Shown piece by piece: positions 31,401-38,643 of a stretch of 64,000 nt of DNA. Within the stretch, counting starts at the first letter, position 1. Every line of letters starts with the position of its first letter. The translations under genes were made by a program, and so were the position numbers. Source of the DNA: Bradyrhizobium sp. 141 (GTDB lineage Bacteria; Pseudomonadota; Alphaproteobacteria; Rhizobiales; Xanthobacteraceae); NCBI RefSeq assembly GCF_023074055.1, contig NZ_JADPKR010000108.1, forward strand, positions 186,001 through 250,000, given 5' to 3'. Below the pieces are notes generated by a model. It was not told where the DNA came from and did not search any database. It saw nothing but the letters and a program-made list of their open reading frames with translations.

Positions 31401-34290
31401 TGGCCGAGCCTGCCGCCGACAGCGTGCGTTCGACGTCGGCCGCGAGCCCCTTGATCTGGTTGGAGGCTTCGCCCGAGGCGGCGACCAGCGTCGACTGGGC
31501 CTCGCGGGCGCTGCTCAGGATCGAGTTCGCCGAACCGGTGCCGACCGCGGTCAGCGCACGCTCGACCTCGGCGGAGGTCATCTTGAGCTGGGCGTTGACA
31601 TCGGAGGAGACCGTCATCAGCGACTGCTGAGCGGTGCGCGCACCGGTCTGGATCGTCTCGCTGGTGTTGACGACGAGGTTGGTGAGCGAGCGCTCGGCGT
31701 CCTCGACATGCGAGCGGATCGCGGTCGAGATCATCTCGGCGCGGGACATCATGTCCTCGCTGGCCTGGCGGCCGCTGCTTTCGATGCGGCCGGCCACGGC
31801 CTCGACGCGCGAGCCGAGCAGGTCCTCGAACTGCGCCACGCGCACGTCGATGTCGCTGGCGACCGAGCCGACCTTGGTCTCGATGACCTGATGGATCTCC
31901 TGGAAGCGCGCCGTGACCGTGTCGGTCAGGTGCGTGCTGCGGCCGTCGATGATTTCGGTGACGCCGGTGATGCGGCGGTCGACCGCCTCGATCGCTTGCG
32001 CGGTGCCGTCCGTGAGGGTCGAGGTCAGGAGGGTCAGGCGCGTGTCGATCGACTGCACGGCCTGCGATGCGCCGTTCGTCACCGCGGTGGTGAGATAGGT
32101 GAGGCGGGAGTCGATGGACTCGAGCGCCTGCGACGCGCCGCCCGTGAGCGTCGTGGTGAGATGGGTCAGCCTCGTGTCGATCGACTGGATGGTCTGAGAT
32201 GCGCCATCGGTCAGCGAGGTCGTGAGGTGGTTGAGGCGCGCATCGATGGTTTCGATGGCCTGCGATGCGCCGCCGGTCAGCGACGTCGTGAGGTGGGTGA
32301 GGCGGGAGTCGACTGACTGGATCGCCTGCGCGGCACCGTCGGTCAGCGACGAGGCGAGCGTGTTGAGGCGCTCGTCGACGGTCTCGGTGACGGACTTCGC
32401 ACGGGTGTCGAACGACTGCTCGAGCGCGGCGACGCGGCCGACGAGCTGTTCGTCGAAGGTCTTGATGTGGCCTTCGATCGTCGAGTCGAGGCTGGAGATC
32501 TTGCCGTTCAGCGAGGTGTCGAGATTGCTGACGCGTTCGCCGATCGTGGTCTCGAACTGCACCAGGCGCTGGTCGAGCACGGCCGTGATCTCGCCGCCAT
32601 TCGCGGTGAAGCGGGTGTCGAAATTGTCGACATAGGTCTTCAGCGACTCATGGATGTCCTGCGTGCGCTGGCCCATGCGCTCGACGATCTCGCCGCCGAA
32701 GGTCTTCACGGTGCGATCGAACTCGGAGATGTGGCGCGTGATCAGGGCTCCCAGCGTGCCGGAGTCGCGGGCGAACTTCTCGACCAGCTCGGTGCCCTGG
32801 TTCCGCACCAGCTCGTCGAAAGCGCTCATCTGCAGCGACAGTGAGTCGTGCGCGGTCTCGGTCTGGCTGACGACCTTGGCCACGAGGGTGTTGACGGTGG
32901 CGTCGAGCGCCTCGCTCGCCTTGTCGCCGCTCGTCATGATCTGGCCGGCGAGGCGGTTGCCGGCGTCGTCGATCTTGGAGGAGAGGTCGTTGGAGCGCAG
33001 CTCGAGCTCAAGCAGCAGCGAGTCCGAGGAATTCTTCAGGCTGTCGTGCACCTGCTCGGTGCGCTCGGAGATGCCGTCGACGATCGCGGCGGAGCGCTGC
33101 TCGAATTCGCCGGTGATGCGATCGATGCGCTCGTTCAGCATCTCATGGACGCGGTCGGCGAGGTCGACGAACTCGTCGTGGACGTGGCCGGTCTTGAAGT
33201 TGAGGCTGGTGGTCAGCCGCTCGCTGGCGTCGAGCACGGCGCGCGTGGTCTCGTTGCTGGCCTCCTCGAGGCGGTCGAGCAGGTCGCCGCCGCGTTCGCC
33301 GAGCGCCAGGATCATGTTGTCGCCGGCATTGCTCAGCGCGCCGGTGATGTGGGCGCCGCGCTCTTCCAGCGCACCGGTGATGGACTTGGCGACCTCGTCG
33401 ACGCGCGAGGCGATCGCGTCCGAGATCAGCGCGATGTCGTGGCGCAAATCGATCTGCACGCCGGAGATGGCGCTGCGGACCTGCTCGGCCTGGCCGACCA
33501 GATTGTCGCGCTGATGCGCGATGTCCTGGAGCAGGGCGCGGATGCGCACTTCGTTGTCGGAATAGGCGCGTTCGAGCGCGGCGACCTCGTTGGCGACCAG
33601 CGTCTCGAGCTCGCCGGCGCGCGCGATCGCGCGCTCGATGCCGTCGCCCATCGCCGCGACCTCGCGGCGGATGGCCTGGCCGACGGTGACCATGGAATCG
33701 GAGGCCGAGCCCTCGGGCTCGGAGAAGCGGATCGCGACCTGCGCCATCGCCTGCGCGATCATGCGCATTTCCTGGCCGCGCCAGACCAGGCTGGCGAGGA
33801 AGTAGAACAGCATGATCGGCGCGAAGAACATCGCGATCAGGCCGGCAATGACGAGCACGCCGCCGCTCTGGCCCATGGCGGCCTGGATCGAGGGCAGGAA
33901 GCCGAACGTCAGCGCGGCGCAGGCGGCGAGCCAGACGCCGGCGAAGATGGTGGCGAAGGTATAGACGCTGCGGGCGGGGCGGCCCTTCTGGAGCGCCTGG
34001 AGCAGCTGGCCGATGGTCTCGCGGTCGTCATTGGCGGCGCGGCGCGAGGTGCGCGGCTCCTCGATCGGGTCGAACACGTTTGCCCGCTCATTGGCGGCGG
34101 GGCGCGGCTCGAAGCTCGGCTCGTCGTCGAAGATCGGGGGCGGCGGCGGCGCCACCGAGGACGCCGTCTCATTGCGCATCGAGGCGTTGCGGCTGGTGTC
34201 CGCAGCGGTGTCGCTGATGTTGAGGGCTTCCTGGATCGCAGAAAGCGCAACTTCTGTGGGGTCTTTGACCTTTTTCGGAGTGTTCGCCAT
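28453..34290 (-). CDS. gpr: Giant membrane-anchored repeat protein, growth pole ring (GPR/RgsE) type
   Basis: The 1945-residue protein has a Pro-rich cytosolic N-terminus (1-105), two membrane helices (about 108-133 and 143-169), then about 1500 residues of almost pure amphipathic helix, a Pro/Ala linker (about 1740-1835) and a folded C-terminal domain that starts LSLDIGRLMDRNLAAEMWDR. The helical part includes six tandem 22-residue repeats (about 646-778) and ten tandem 44-residue repeats (about 884-1323). 22 and 44 are multiples of 11, the apolipoprotein-like periodicity. This size and architecture match GPR of Agrobacterium and RgsE of Sinorhizobium, which form a ring at the growing pole and are needed for polar growth. 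Orthology is inferred. Confidence 0.82.
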   Translation of the reverse strand: MANTPKKVKDPTEVALSAIQEALNISDTAADTSRNASMRNETASSVAPPPPPIFDDEPSFEPRPAANERANVFDPIEEPRTSRRAANDDRETIGQLLQALQKGRPARSVYTFATIFAGVWLAACAALTFGFLPSIQAAMGQSGGVLVIAGLIAMFFAPIMLFYFLASLVWRGQEMRMIAQAMAQVAIRFSEPEGSASDSMVTVGQAIRREVAAMGDGIERAIARAGELETLVANEVAALERAYSDNEVRIRALLQDIAHQRDNLVGQAEQVRSAISGVQIDLRHDIALISDAIASRVDEVAKSITGALEERGAHITGALSNAGDNMILALGERGGDLLDRLEEASNETTRAVLDASERLTTSLNFKTGHVHDEFVDLADRVHEMLNERIDRITGEFEQRSAAIVDGISERTEQVHDSLKNSSDSLLLELELRSNDLSSKIDDAGNRLAGQIMTSGDKASEALDATVNTLVAKVVSQTETAHDSLSLQMSAFDELVRNQGTELVEKFARDSGTLGALITRHISEFDRTVKTFGGEIVERMGQRTQDIHESLKTYVDNFDTRFTANGGEITAVLDQRLVQFETTIGERVSNLDTSLNGKISSLDSTIEGHIKTFDEQLVGRVAALEQSFDTRAKSVTETVDERLNTLASSLTDGAAQAIQSVDSRLTHLTTSLTGGASQAIETIDARLNHLTTSLTDGASQTIQSIDTRLTHLTTTLTGGASQALESIDSRLTYLTTAVTNGASQAVQSIDTRLTLLTSTLTDGTAQAIEAVDRRITGVTEIIDGRSTHLTDTVTARFQEIHQVIETKVGSVASDIDVRVAQFEDLLGSRVEAVAGRIESSGRQASEDMMSRAEMISTAIRSHVEDAERSLTNLVVNTSETIQTGARTAQQSLMTVSSDVNAQLKMTSAEVERALTAVGTGSANSILSSAREAQSTLVAASGEASNQIKGLAADVERTLSAAGSATAASILAGAREVQTTLVTASSDAANHVKTLTADVQRSLSLAGSTTAESITAGARDAQSTLIAASTETANQIKALSSDVQRSLTMAGTSTAEILTSGAREAQNTLVAGSSDAATQVKSLTADVQRSLTMAGTSTAETITAGAREAQNMLVTASSEAASQVKSLAAEVHRSLSQVGQSTAETITTSARDAQSTLLTVSAEQTSQVRSLAAEMQRALATAGGATIEALTSGVREAQGSLISASTDAASQIKSLTTDIERTLTAVGADTASTILNSAREAQTSLTSTSADAASQIRTISTEIERTLSAATANATNDIQTSALNAQNALITASNEASSRVKSSSSDVERSVLAASSSFGQAMTGKTDEIVTYVQQQADRLSNMIDAKRGTLVDAIGSKTSQLTLDIDRVTSDALKSIETRGQAFSQTMMGNGSEVARTINAASEIATSAVGKSLKDLEQASRSAIDQSRQVSIAAVTEMQETSKILRTDTVALFERLREGNILLQEVLTGAHDNLNSLERALVTRVADFVSAMNDVTSRNGAATQNLEEQLNVFNSKTTKALQDLGELSTQFDAHGKALVDAAQVVEQSNKNTTASLAERKQALESLVTTIDLRTADLDQRLSRFTGLLDESLAAAEERARDIARVVAETAGAGSAAITRQFEAVRVASEEEHRQTIEAMHDIYRQTTDEADTMFKQSTEKFTNLVSSMKQMAFEMHNELEATRNELRRGVLEMPQEAAESTAQMRKVIVDQIEALAELNRIVAQHGRGLDVTTTSRASVQRQEEPVLAAVGVRATETRMRDTGSASTLPPPDLGVPAARRTEAPPVAPAGNDQGRDGWLSDLLNRTDANQGAPTGQASRGRAAPAPQPQAPQASSNPLESLSLDIGRLMDRNLAAEMWDRYQRGENKAFTKRLYTPAGQKAFDEVARKYRADRNFKGTVDRYVAEFERLLDEVARDGRGPQELRSHLTSETGLVYTLLAHAAGRLG
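30322..31641 (-). repeat. Array of ten 132-bp (44-residue) in-frame repeats
   Basis: Ten consecutive coding units share the pattern AR-x-A-Q-x-x-L, then a QIKSL-like block, then ERxLxxAG and a closing STAExI. Each unit is exactly 44 codons. Copies differ at many positions, so the array is old enough to have diverged while keeping its register. Confidence 0.85.
31957..32352 (-). repeat. Array of six 66-bp (22-residue) in-frame repeats
   Basis: Six consecutive 22-codon units follow the pattern SLTDGASQAIQSIDSRLTHL plus two threonines. The period is half that of the 44-residue array in the same gene. Confidence 0.85.
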
Positions 34291-34468
34291 GTTCAGTCCG
34301 AGCCCTCGTTACTTGTACGCGTCCCCCCGCGAGCCCCGCGCGCTACGGAAGCCCACAGACCGGATCATGCCGCTTGTGCGGATCTCCGAGCCGTCCCCAC
34401 CCGGACGGCTTGTCCGCCAATTTCCGCAACATCCTATTGGCAGAGCGTCGCGAATGAAATGCCCGCGA

Positions 34469-34483
34469 TTAAGACATTCTTAA
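34469..34483. promoter_or_regulatory. CtrA-type box (TTAA-N7-TTAA)
   Basis: TTAAGACATTCTTAA is an exact match to the full CtrA consensus and sits inside an 8-base perfect inverted repeat GATTAAGA/TCTTAATC. It lies in the 399-base divergent gap, about 180 bases before the giant gene start and 207 bases before the Hpt gene start. Apart from this box and nearby AT-rich sequence, I see no gene in the gap. Confidence 0.6.
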
Positions 34484-34689
34484 TCATCGTTAACAGGATC
34501 GCGCCCTAACGCCTTAGCAATAAATGCAATTCTCCACCGGACGCGGCCGATTGCGGCAACTTTTCGTCAATAAACGGGCAGATCTGCGTCAAACAGCCCA
34601 AGCATTTCGTTAACCATTTCCATGCTTGGGTGAGGTGAAATTCGCCGCCGGACCGGCGGAACCCGTCGCGCGATCCCGGGGCCTGCGCC

Positions 34690-35064
34690 ATGACGCCTGA
34701 ACTGCAACGGATGGACTGGATGCCCTCGCCCCCGCTTGCACCTATCGACAACCCACTCGACCTCGACCATCTCTCCCGGATGACGCTCGGCGATGCGGAG
34801 CTGGAACAGGAAGTGCTGGCCATGTTCGCCGAGCAGGCGGTCCGTCTGATGGCGGCGATGGCGACGGTGCCGGCCGAGGCCGGTGCACTCGCCCACAAGC
34901 TCAAGGGCTCGGCCCGCGGGATCGGCGCTTTTGCAGTGGCAGATGCCGCAGCCAGCCTGGAGACCGCGATCCAGACCGGCCACAATCAGCGCCACGCCTT
35001 CGCCGCGCTGAAGGAGGCCGTGACCGAGGCCCGCGCCGCCATCGAGGCGATCCTGAAGCCTTGA
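34690..35064 (+). CDS. Histidine phosphotransfer (Hpt) domain protein
   Basis: The 124-residue protein is a single Hpt four-helix domain. The phospho-accepting histidine is H69 in ALAHKLKGSARGIGA, the Hpt signature. Such proteins relay phosphate between hybrid kinases and response regulators. There is no kinase beside it; the nearest hybrid kinase is the SSS-PAS kinase about 7 kb away. It is divergent from the growth-pole-ring-type gene and shares its promoter region, including a CtrA-type box, which suggests a link to cell-cycle signalling. Confidence 0.88.
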   Translation: MTPELQRMDWMPSPPLAPIDNPLDLDHLSRMTLGDAELEQEVLAMFAEQAVRLMAAMATVPAEAGALAHKLKGSARGIGAFAVADAAASLETAIQTGHNQRHAFAALKEAVTEARAAIEAILKP

Positions 35065-35095
35065 GGCCAGCCGGCCGAGCCGGCTCTAGTCGCTT

Positions 35096-35145
35096 GTTTT
35101 GACGCATTTTCTTGCCGCAAAGCGGGATTCACTTCGCGTCAAAAC
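35096..35145. repeat. Inverted repeat GTTTTGACGC...GCGTCAAAAC
   Basis: Perfect 10-base arms at 35096-35105 and 35136-35145 enclose a 30-base centre containing GCGGGATTCACTT. The layout resembles a widespread rhizobial intergenic element with TTTTGACGCG ends and a CCACTTCGC core. It lies between the Hpt and ferredoxin genes. Confidence 0.7.
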
Positions 35146-35226
35146 CCTATGGCGCCGGGCTGATCGACCCGTTATAGGACAGCCCGGACCCTCCTTCATT
35201 CCAGCACCGCGGCAGCACGAGCACAC

Positions 35227-35547
35227 ATGGCCAAGATTCACTTTGTCGACCACAAGGGCGAAACCCGCACGGTGGAAATCGAGAACGGCGCAACCGTGAT
35301 GGAAGCCGCGATCCGCAACAGCATTCCCGGCGTCGAGGCCGAATGCGGCGGCGCCTGCGCCTGCGCGACCTGCCATGTGTATGTCGACGAAGTCTGGCGC
35401 GAGAAGGTCGGCAGCCCGACGCCGATGGAGGAGGACATGCTCGATTTCGGTTTCGACGTGCGCCCGAATTCGCGTCTGTCCTGCCAGATCAAGGTCTCCG
35501 ACGACCTCGACGGTCTCGTGGTGACGACGCCGGAACGCCAAGCCTGA
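35227..35547 (+). CDS. Adrenodoxin-type [2Fe-2S] ferredoxin
   Basis: The 106-residue protein has the vertebrate-type ferredoxin cluster pattern C40-x5-C46-x2-C49 (in ECGGACACATCHVYV) and C86 in RLSCQIKV. The acidic segment with PMEEDMLDF is the usual partner-docking helix. It is an electron carrier for cytochromes P450, Fe-S assembly or Rieske oxygenases. A TrxR-like ferredoxin-NADP reductase is encoded about 700 bases downstream, and is the obvious candidate reductase. Confidence 0.93.
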   Translation: MAKIHFVDHKGETRTVEIENGATVMEAAIRNSIPGVEAECGGACACATCHVYVDEVWREKVGSPTPMEEDMLDFGFDVRPNSRLSCQIKVSDDLDGLVVTTPERQA

Positions 35548-35575
35548 TCCTGACGAGCCTGCCCTTCTGATTGAA

Positions 35576-36043
35576 CTATACGTTCGGCGGCGCGACCTCG
35601 ATGCCGCGCTTGTGCCAGGGTCTGAGCTTCTCCACGATCTCCGCGCTGAGCGGCGCAGGCCGCCGCGTCGCCTCGTCGAGCATGACGCCGACCGACATCG
35701 CCGAGGCGATGCACTTTCCTTGCGAGAACACGACCTGCTCGAAGGTCACTGAGGTTCGCCCTAACTTCACCACGCCAAGGCCGAGCTCGATCGTGCCCGG
35801 CCAGTGCAGCTCGGCCCGGAAATGGATGTCGAGCCGCACCATGATCCAGGCGAGCCCTGGCGGCGTCAGCCCGTACTCCGGGCTCTTCATCAGCGTGACA
35901 CGGCCGGTCTCGAAATAGGTGGCGTAGACCGCGTTGTTGACGTGCTGGTTGGGATCGAGGTCACCGAAGCGGACGTTGTCGCTGAGGCGGTAGGGGTAGT
36001 CCTCCAGGCGCGGCGTCGTATCGAGGCGACTTGGTGCGTTCAC
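35576..36043 (-). CDS. Acyl-CoA thioesterase, 4HBT hotdog family
   Basis: The 155-residue protein is a single hotdog domain of the 4-hydroxybenzoyl-CoA thioesterase type. VRFGDLDPNQHVNNAVYATY holds the catalytic aspartate and the HVNN motif on the central helix, and VRLDIHFRAELHWPG follows. Such enzymes hydrolyse short or aromatic acyl-CoAs. It lies between ferredoxin and reductase genes on the opposite strand, and shares a divergent promoter region with the reductase. Confidence 0.88.
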   Translation of the reverse strand: MNAPSRLDTTPRLEDYPYRLSDNVRFGDLDPNQHVNNAVYATYFETGRVTLMKSPEYGLTPPGLAWIMVRLDIHFRAELHWPGTIELGLGVVKLGRTSVTFEQVVFSQGKCIASAMSVGVMLDEATRRPAPLSAEIVEKLRPWHKRGIEVAPPNV

Positions 36044-36224
36044 CGATTGATCTCCGTCATATCCTTGCTGGTTACAGCTCAGTTATCCTGCTCCGGCAAG
36101 TGGTGCGGCTGCGGGGCGCTCCCGCTTTTATGCCTTCCCTGATCCATCCCCGTTGGCTAGACAGGCAGGGTCACCTCTGCCCAAAGGGCGCCGTCCAACA
36201 GACAACGACAGACAAAGAGACGAC

Positions 36225-37253
36225 ATGAGCGACGCGATCAAAACCGATGTGCTGATTATTGGCGCCGGCCCCTGCGGTCTGTTCGCCGCTTTCGAGCTTG
36301 GCCTTCTCGACATGAAGGCGCATTTCGTCGACATCCTCGACAAGGTCGGCGGCCAGTGCGCCGAGCTCTATCCGGAAAAGCCGATTTACGACATTCCCGG
36401 CATTCCGCACGTTTCGGGGCAGGGCCTCACCGACGCGCTGATGGAGCAGATCAAGCCGTTCCATCCGACCTTCCATCTCGGCGAGATGATCGAGACCGTG
36501 GAAAAGATCGGCGATCCCCTGTTTCGCTGCACCACGGATGCGGGCAAGGTGTTCGAATGCAAGGTGTTGGTGATCGCGGCCGGCGGCGGCTCGTTCCAGC
36601 CCAAGCGTCCGCCGGTGCCGGGCATCGAGGCCTATGAAGGCACTTCAGTCCATTACGCCGTGCGCAAGATGGAAACGTTCCGCGACAAGAACGTGCTGGT
36701 CGTCGGCGGCGGCGATTCCGCGCTCGACTGGACGCTCAATCTGCATCCGATCGCCAAGCGCATCACGCTGTTGCATCGGCGCGACGAGTTTCGCGCCGCA
36801 CCCCACAGCGTCGAGCAGATGCGCGCGCTGGTTGCCGCTGGCAAGATGGATCTCCGGCTCGGCCAGGTCACCGCTCTCTCCGGCACCGACGGCAAGCTCG
36901 CCGGCGCCACCATCAAGGGCAACGACAACAATGTGACCGACATTTCCTGCGACACCATGCTGCCGTTCTTCGGACTGACCATGAAGCTCGGTCCGGTCGC
37001 GAACTGGGGCATTGCGCTGGAGAACAATCTGGTGCCGGTCGAGACCTCAGCGTTCGAGACCAACGTGCCGGGCATCTTCGCGATCGGCGACATCAACACC
37101 TATCCCGGCAAGATCAAGCTGATCCTGTGCGGCTTCCACGAGGGTGCGCTGATGTCGCAAAAAGCCCACCGCTACGTCTATCCGGAGAAGCGTCTCGTGT
37201 TCCAGTACACGACCTCGTCCTCCAGCCTGCAAAAGAAGCTCGGTGTCAACTGA
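36225..37253 (+). CDS. Ferredoxin-NADP+ reductase, thioredoxin-reductase-like
   Basis: The 342-residue flavoprotein has the FAD motif GAGPCG (13-18), the NADPH motif GGGDSA (161-166), HRRDEFRA (NADP phosphate contact) and GDINTYPGKIKLI at the second FAD contact. The redox-active CxxC of true thioredoxin reductases is missing from the NADPH domain, and the C-terminal extension (VFQYTTSSSSLQKKLGV) supplies the aromatic stack over FAD. This is the TrxR-like FNR type known from Rhodopseudomonas, Bacillus and Chlorobium. It reduces ferredoxin with NADPH or the reverse. Start 36225 follows AAAGAGACG. Confidence 0.92.
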   Translation: MSDAIKTDVLIIGAGPCGLFAAFELGLLDMKAHFVDILDKVGGQCAELYPEKPIYDIPGIPHVSGQGLTDALMEQIKPFHPTFHLGEMIETVEKIGDPLFRCTTDAGKVFECKVLVIAAGGGSFQPKRPPVPGIEAYEGTSVHYAVRKMETFRDKNVLVVGGGDSALDWTLNLHPIAKRITLLHRRDEFRAAPHSVEQMRALVAAGKMDLRLGQVTALSGTDGKLAGATIKGNDNNVTDISCDTMLPFFGLTMKLGPVANWGIALENNLVPVETSAFETNVPGIFAIGDINTYPGKIKLILCGFHEGALMSQKAHRYVYPEKRLVFQYTTSSSSLQKKLGVN

Positions 37254-37359
37254 CGGCGGCCGGGCGGGAAGGGGATGCCCCATGTTTCTGGTGCTGGAAT
37301 CGTTCGCGAAATCGCCGTAGTCTGCGGCCATTCCGGTCGTGGAATAGCAAGGTGATCTA

Positions 37360-37953
37360 ATGCGGAATTCTTCCAGCTTTCGGCTGCTCCCCTTTCTCGC
37401 GCTGGCCTTGTCGCTCGCAACGGTGACGCCGTCTGCGGCGCAGACCGCCGAGCCCACGGCGGCGGGCCTCTGGCAGAAGGTCGAAGACGGCAAGACGGTC
37501 GGATGGTTCCTCTTCATCGACCGTAACGGCATCTTCGAAGGCGTGATCGCAAAGACCTTCCCGCGGCCCGGCGACGATCCGAACGAGATCTGCAGCAAGT
37601 GCACCGACGACCGCAAGAACGCGCCGGTGCTCGGCATCTCCTTCGTCCGCAACATGAAGCGCGAAGGCATGAAGTACGAAGGCGGCAACGTGCTCAATCC
37701 GCGCGACGGCCAGATCTGGAAGGCCAACATGAAGGTCAGTCCTGATGGCCAGACCCTGACGCTGCGCGGCTATCTCGGATTTTCGCTGCTCGGCAAGGAC
37801 GAGGCCTGGACGCGCCTGCCTGACGCCAACATCGCCCAGGTCGATCCCGCCATCGTCGCAAAATATCTGCCCGCGCAGGCTGCGGCCACCAAGCCGCCAG
37901 CACCCGCGACGAAGAGGGGCGGCGGGATGATGGCGCCGGCGCCCAAACAATAA
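37360..37953 (+). CDS. DUF2147 secreted protein
   Basis: The 197-residue product has a signal peptide (to about residue 28), a DUF2147 lipocalin-like barrel (GLWQKVEDGKTVGWFLFIDR at the start, CSKCTDDRKNAPVLG with the conserved cysteine pair, and DGQIWKANMKVSPDGQTLTL then RGYLG), and a Pro/Lys-rich tail. DUF2147 proteins are periplasmic and of unknown function. It follows the reductase by 106 bases with its own AAGGTGA ribosome site. Confidence 0.88.
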   Translation: MRNSSSFRLLPFLALALSLATVTPSAAQTAEPTAAGLWQKVEDGKTVGWFLFIDRNGIFEGVIAKTFPRPGDDPNEICSKCTDDRKNAPVLGISFVRNMKREGMKYEGGNVLNPRDGQIWKANMKVSPDGQTLTLRGYLGFSLLGKDEAWTRLPDANIAQVDPAIVAKYLPAQAAATKPPAPATKRGGGMMAPAPKQ

Positions 37954-38247
37954 AGGCGTCCGTCGCGCGCTGTGCCTCCTGATCGGCAGTAGCTCGACGC
38001 ATCATGGTCATTCCTCGCGCAGGCGGGGAAGGCTGAAAGTCGGCGACGGCGATATCCGCCGAAAGACGAATGCGCCGCGGGCCCGCTCCAGTAGTTGCCC
38101 GGAATGCATGCTGGCGCCGGATTTGCATAGCTATCCGCAGAGCTGCTGGGGGAATGAGTCGCTGCCCTCCGGGCCTTTCGCCGAGCGGCGGAAGGCGGGC
38201 GGTGCGCGTTGTCCCACGCCGCGATCATTTCGACCCGCGGAGACGGC

Positions 38248-38634
38248 ATGCGACTTCCAAGATTGCTATTTGCAAGATTGTGTGCGGCGCCATTGCTGGG
38301 CCTGACAGCACTCTTCCTGACAGCACTCTTGGCGACATCGGCGCTGGCGCGCGACGACGGGCGTTACGCCAACTCGCCGTTAAAACCCTGGTTCGAAAGC
38401 CTGCACAGCGAATTCGGACAGTGCTGCACCGACGCCGACGGCTACATCATTGCCGACGTCGATTGGGAGTCCGATCGCGGCCGCTTCCGCGTCCGCATCG
38501 ACGACGAGTGGGTCGTGGTGCCCGACGGTGCCGTGATCACCGTGCCGAACAAGATCGGTCGCACCATGGTGTGGAAGCACTATATCGACGGTCACCCGCG
38601 CGTGCGCTGCTTCATGCCGGGCAGCATGACGTAG
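38248..38634 (+). CDS. Small secreted protein of unknown function
   Basis: The 128-residue product has a signal peptide (hydrophobic core PLLGLTALFLTALLATSALA). The mature part contains FGQCCTDADGYIIADVDWES and ends RVRCFMPGSMT, giving three cysteines. I recognise no named domain. The 294 bases upstream hold no other gene that I can support. Its stop codon and that of the convergent TonB receptor sit at the two ends of a small palindrome. Confidence 0.72.
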   Translation: MRLPRLLFARLCAAPLLGLTALFLTALLATSALARDDGRYANSPLKPWFESLHSEFGQCCTDADGYIIADVDWESDRGRFRVRIDDEWVVVPDGAVITVPNKIGRTMVWKHYIDGHPRVRCFMPGSMT

Positions 38635-38643
38635 AGATCGTCT

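Noticed and set aside
28474..32316. A 1280-codon open frame on the plus strand opposite the giant repeat gene
   Set aside because: Its repetitive Arg/Asp/Gly composition mirrors the 44- and 22-residue repeats of the real gene on the other strand. No start signal and no domain.
30322..32352. Regular repeats considered as a CRISPR array or tandem satellite
   Set aside because: Repeat units are 132 and 66 bases, in frame, diverged and without spacers. They encode protein repeats.
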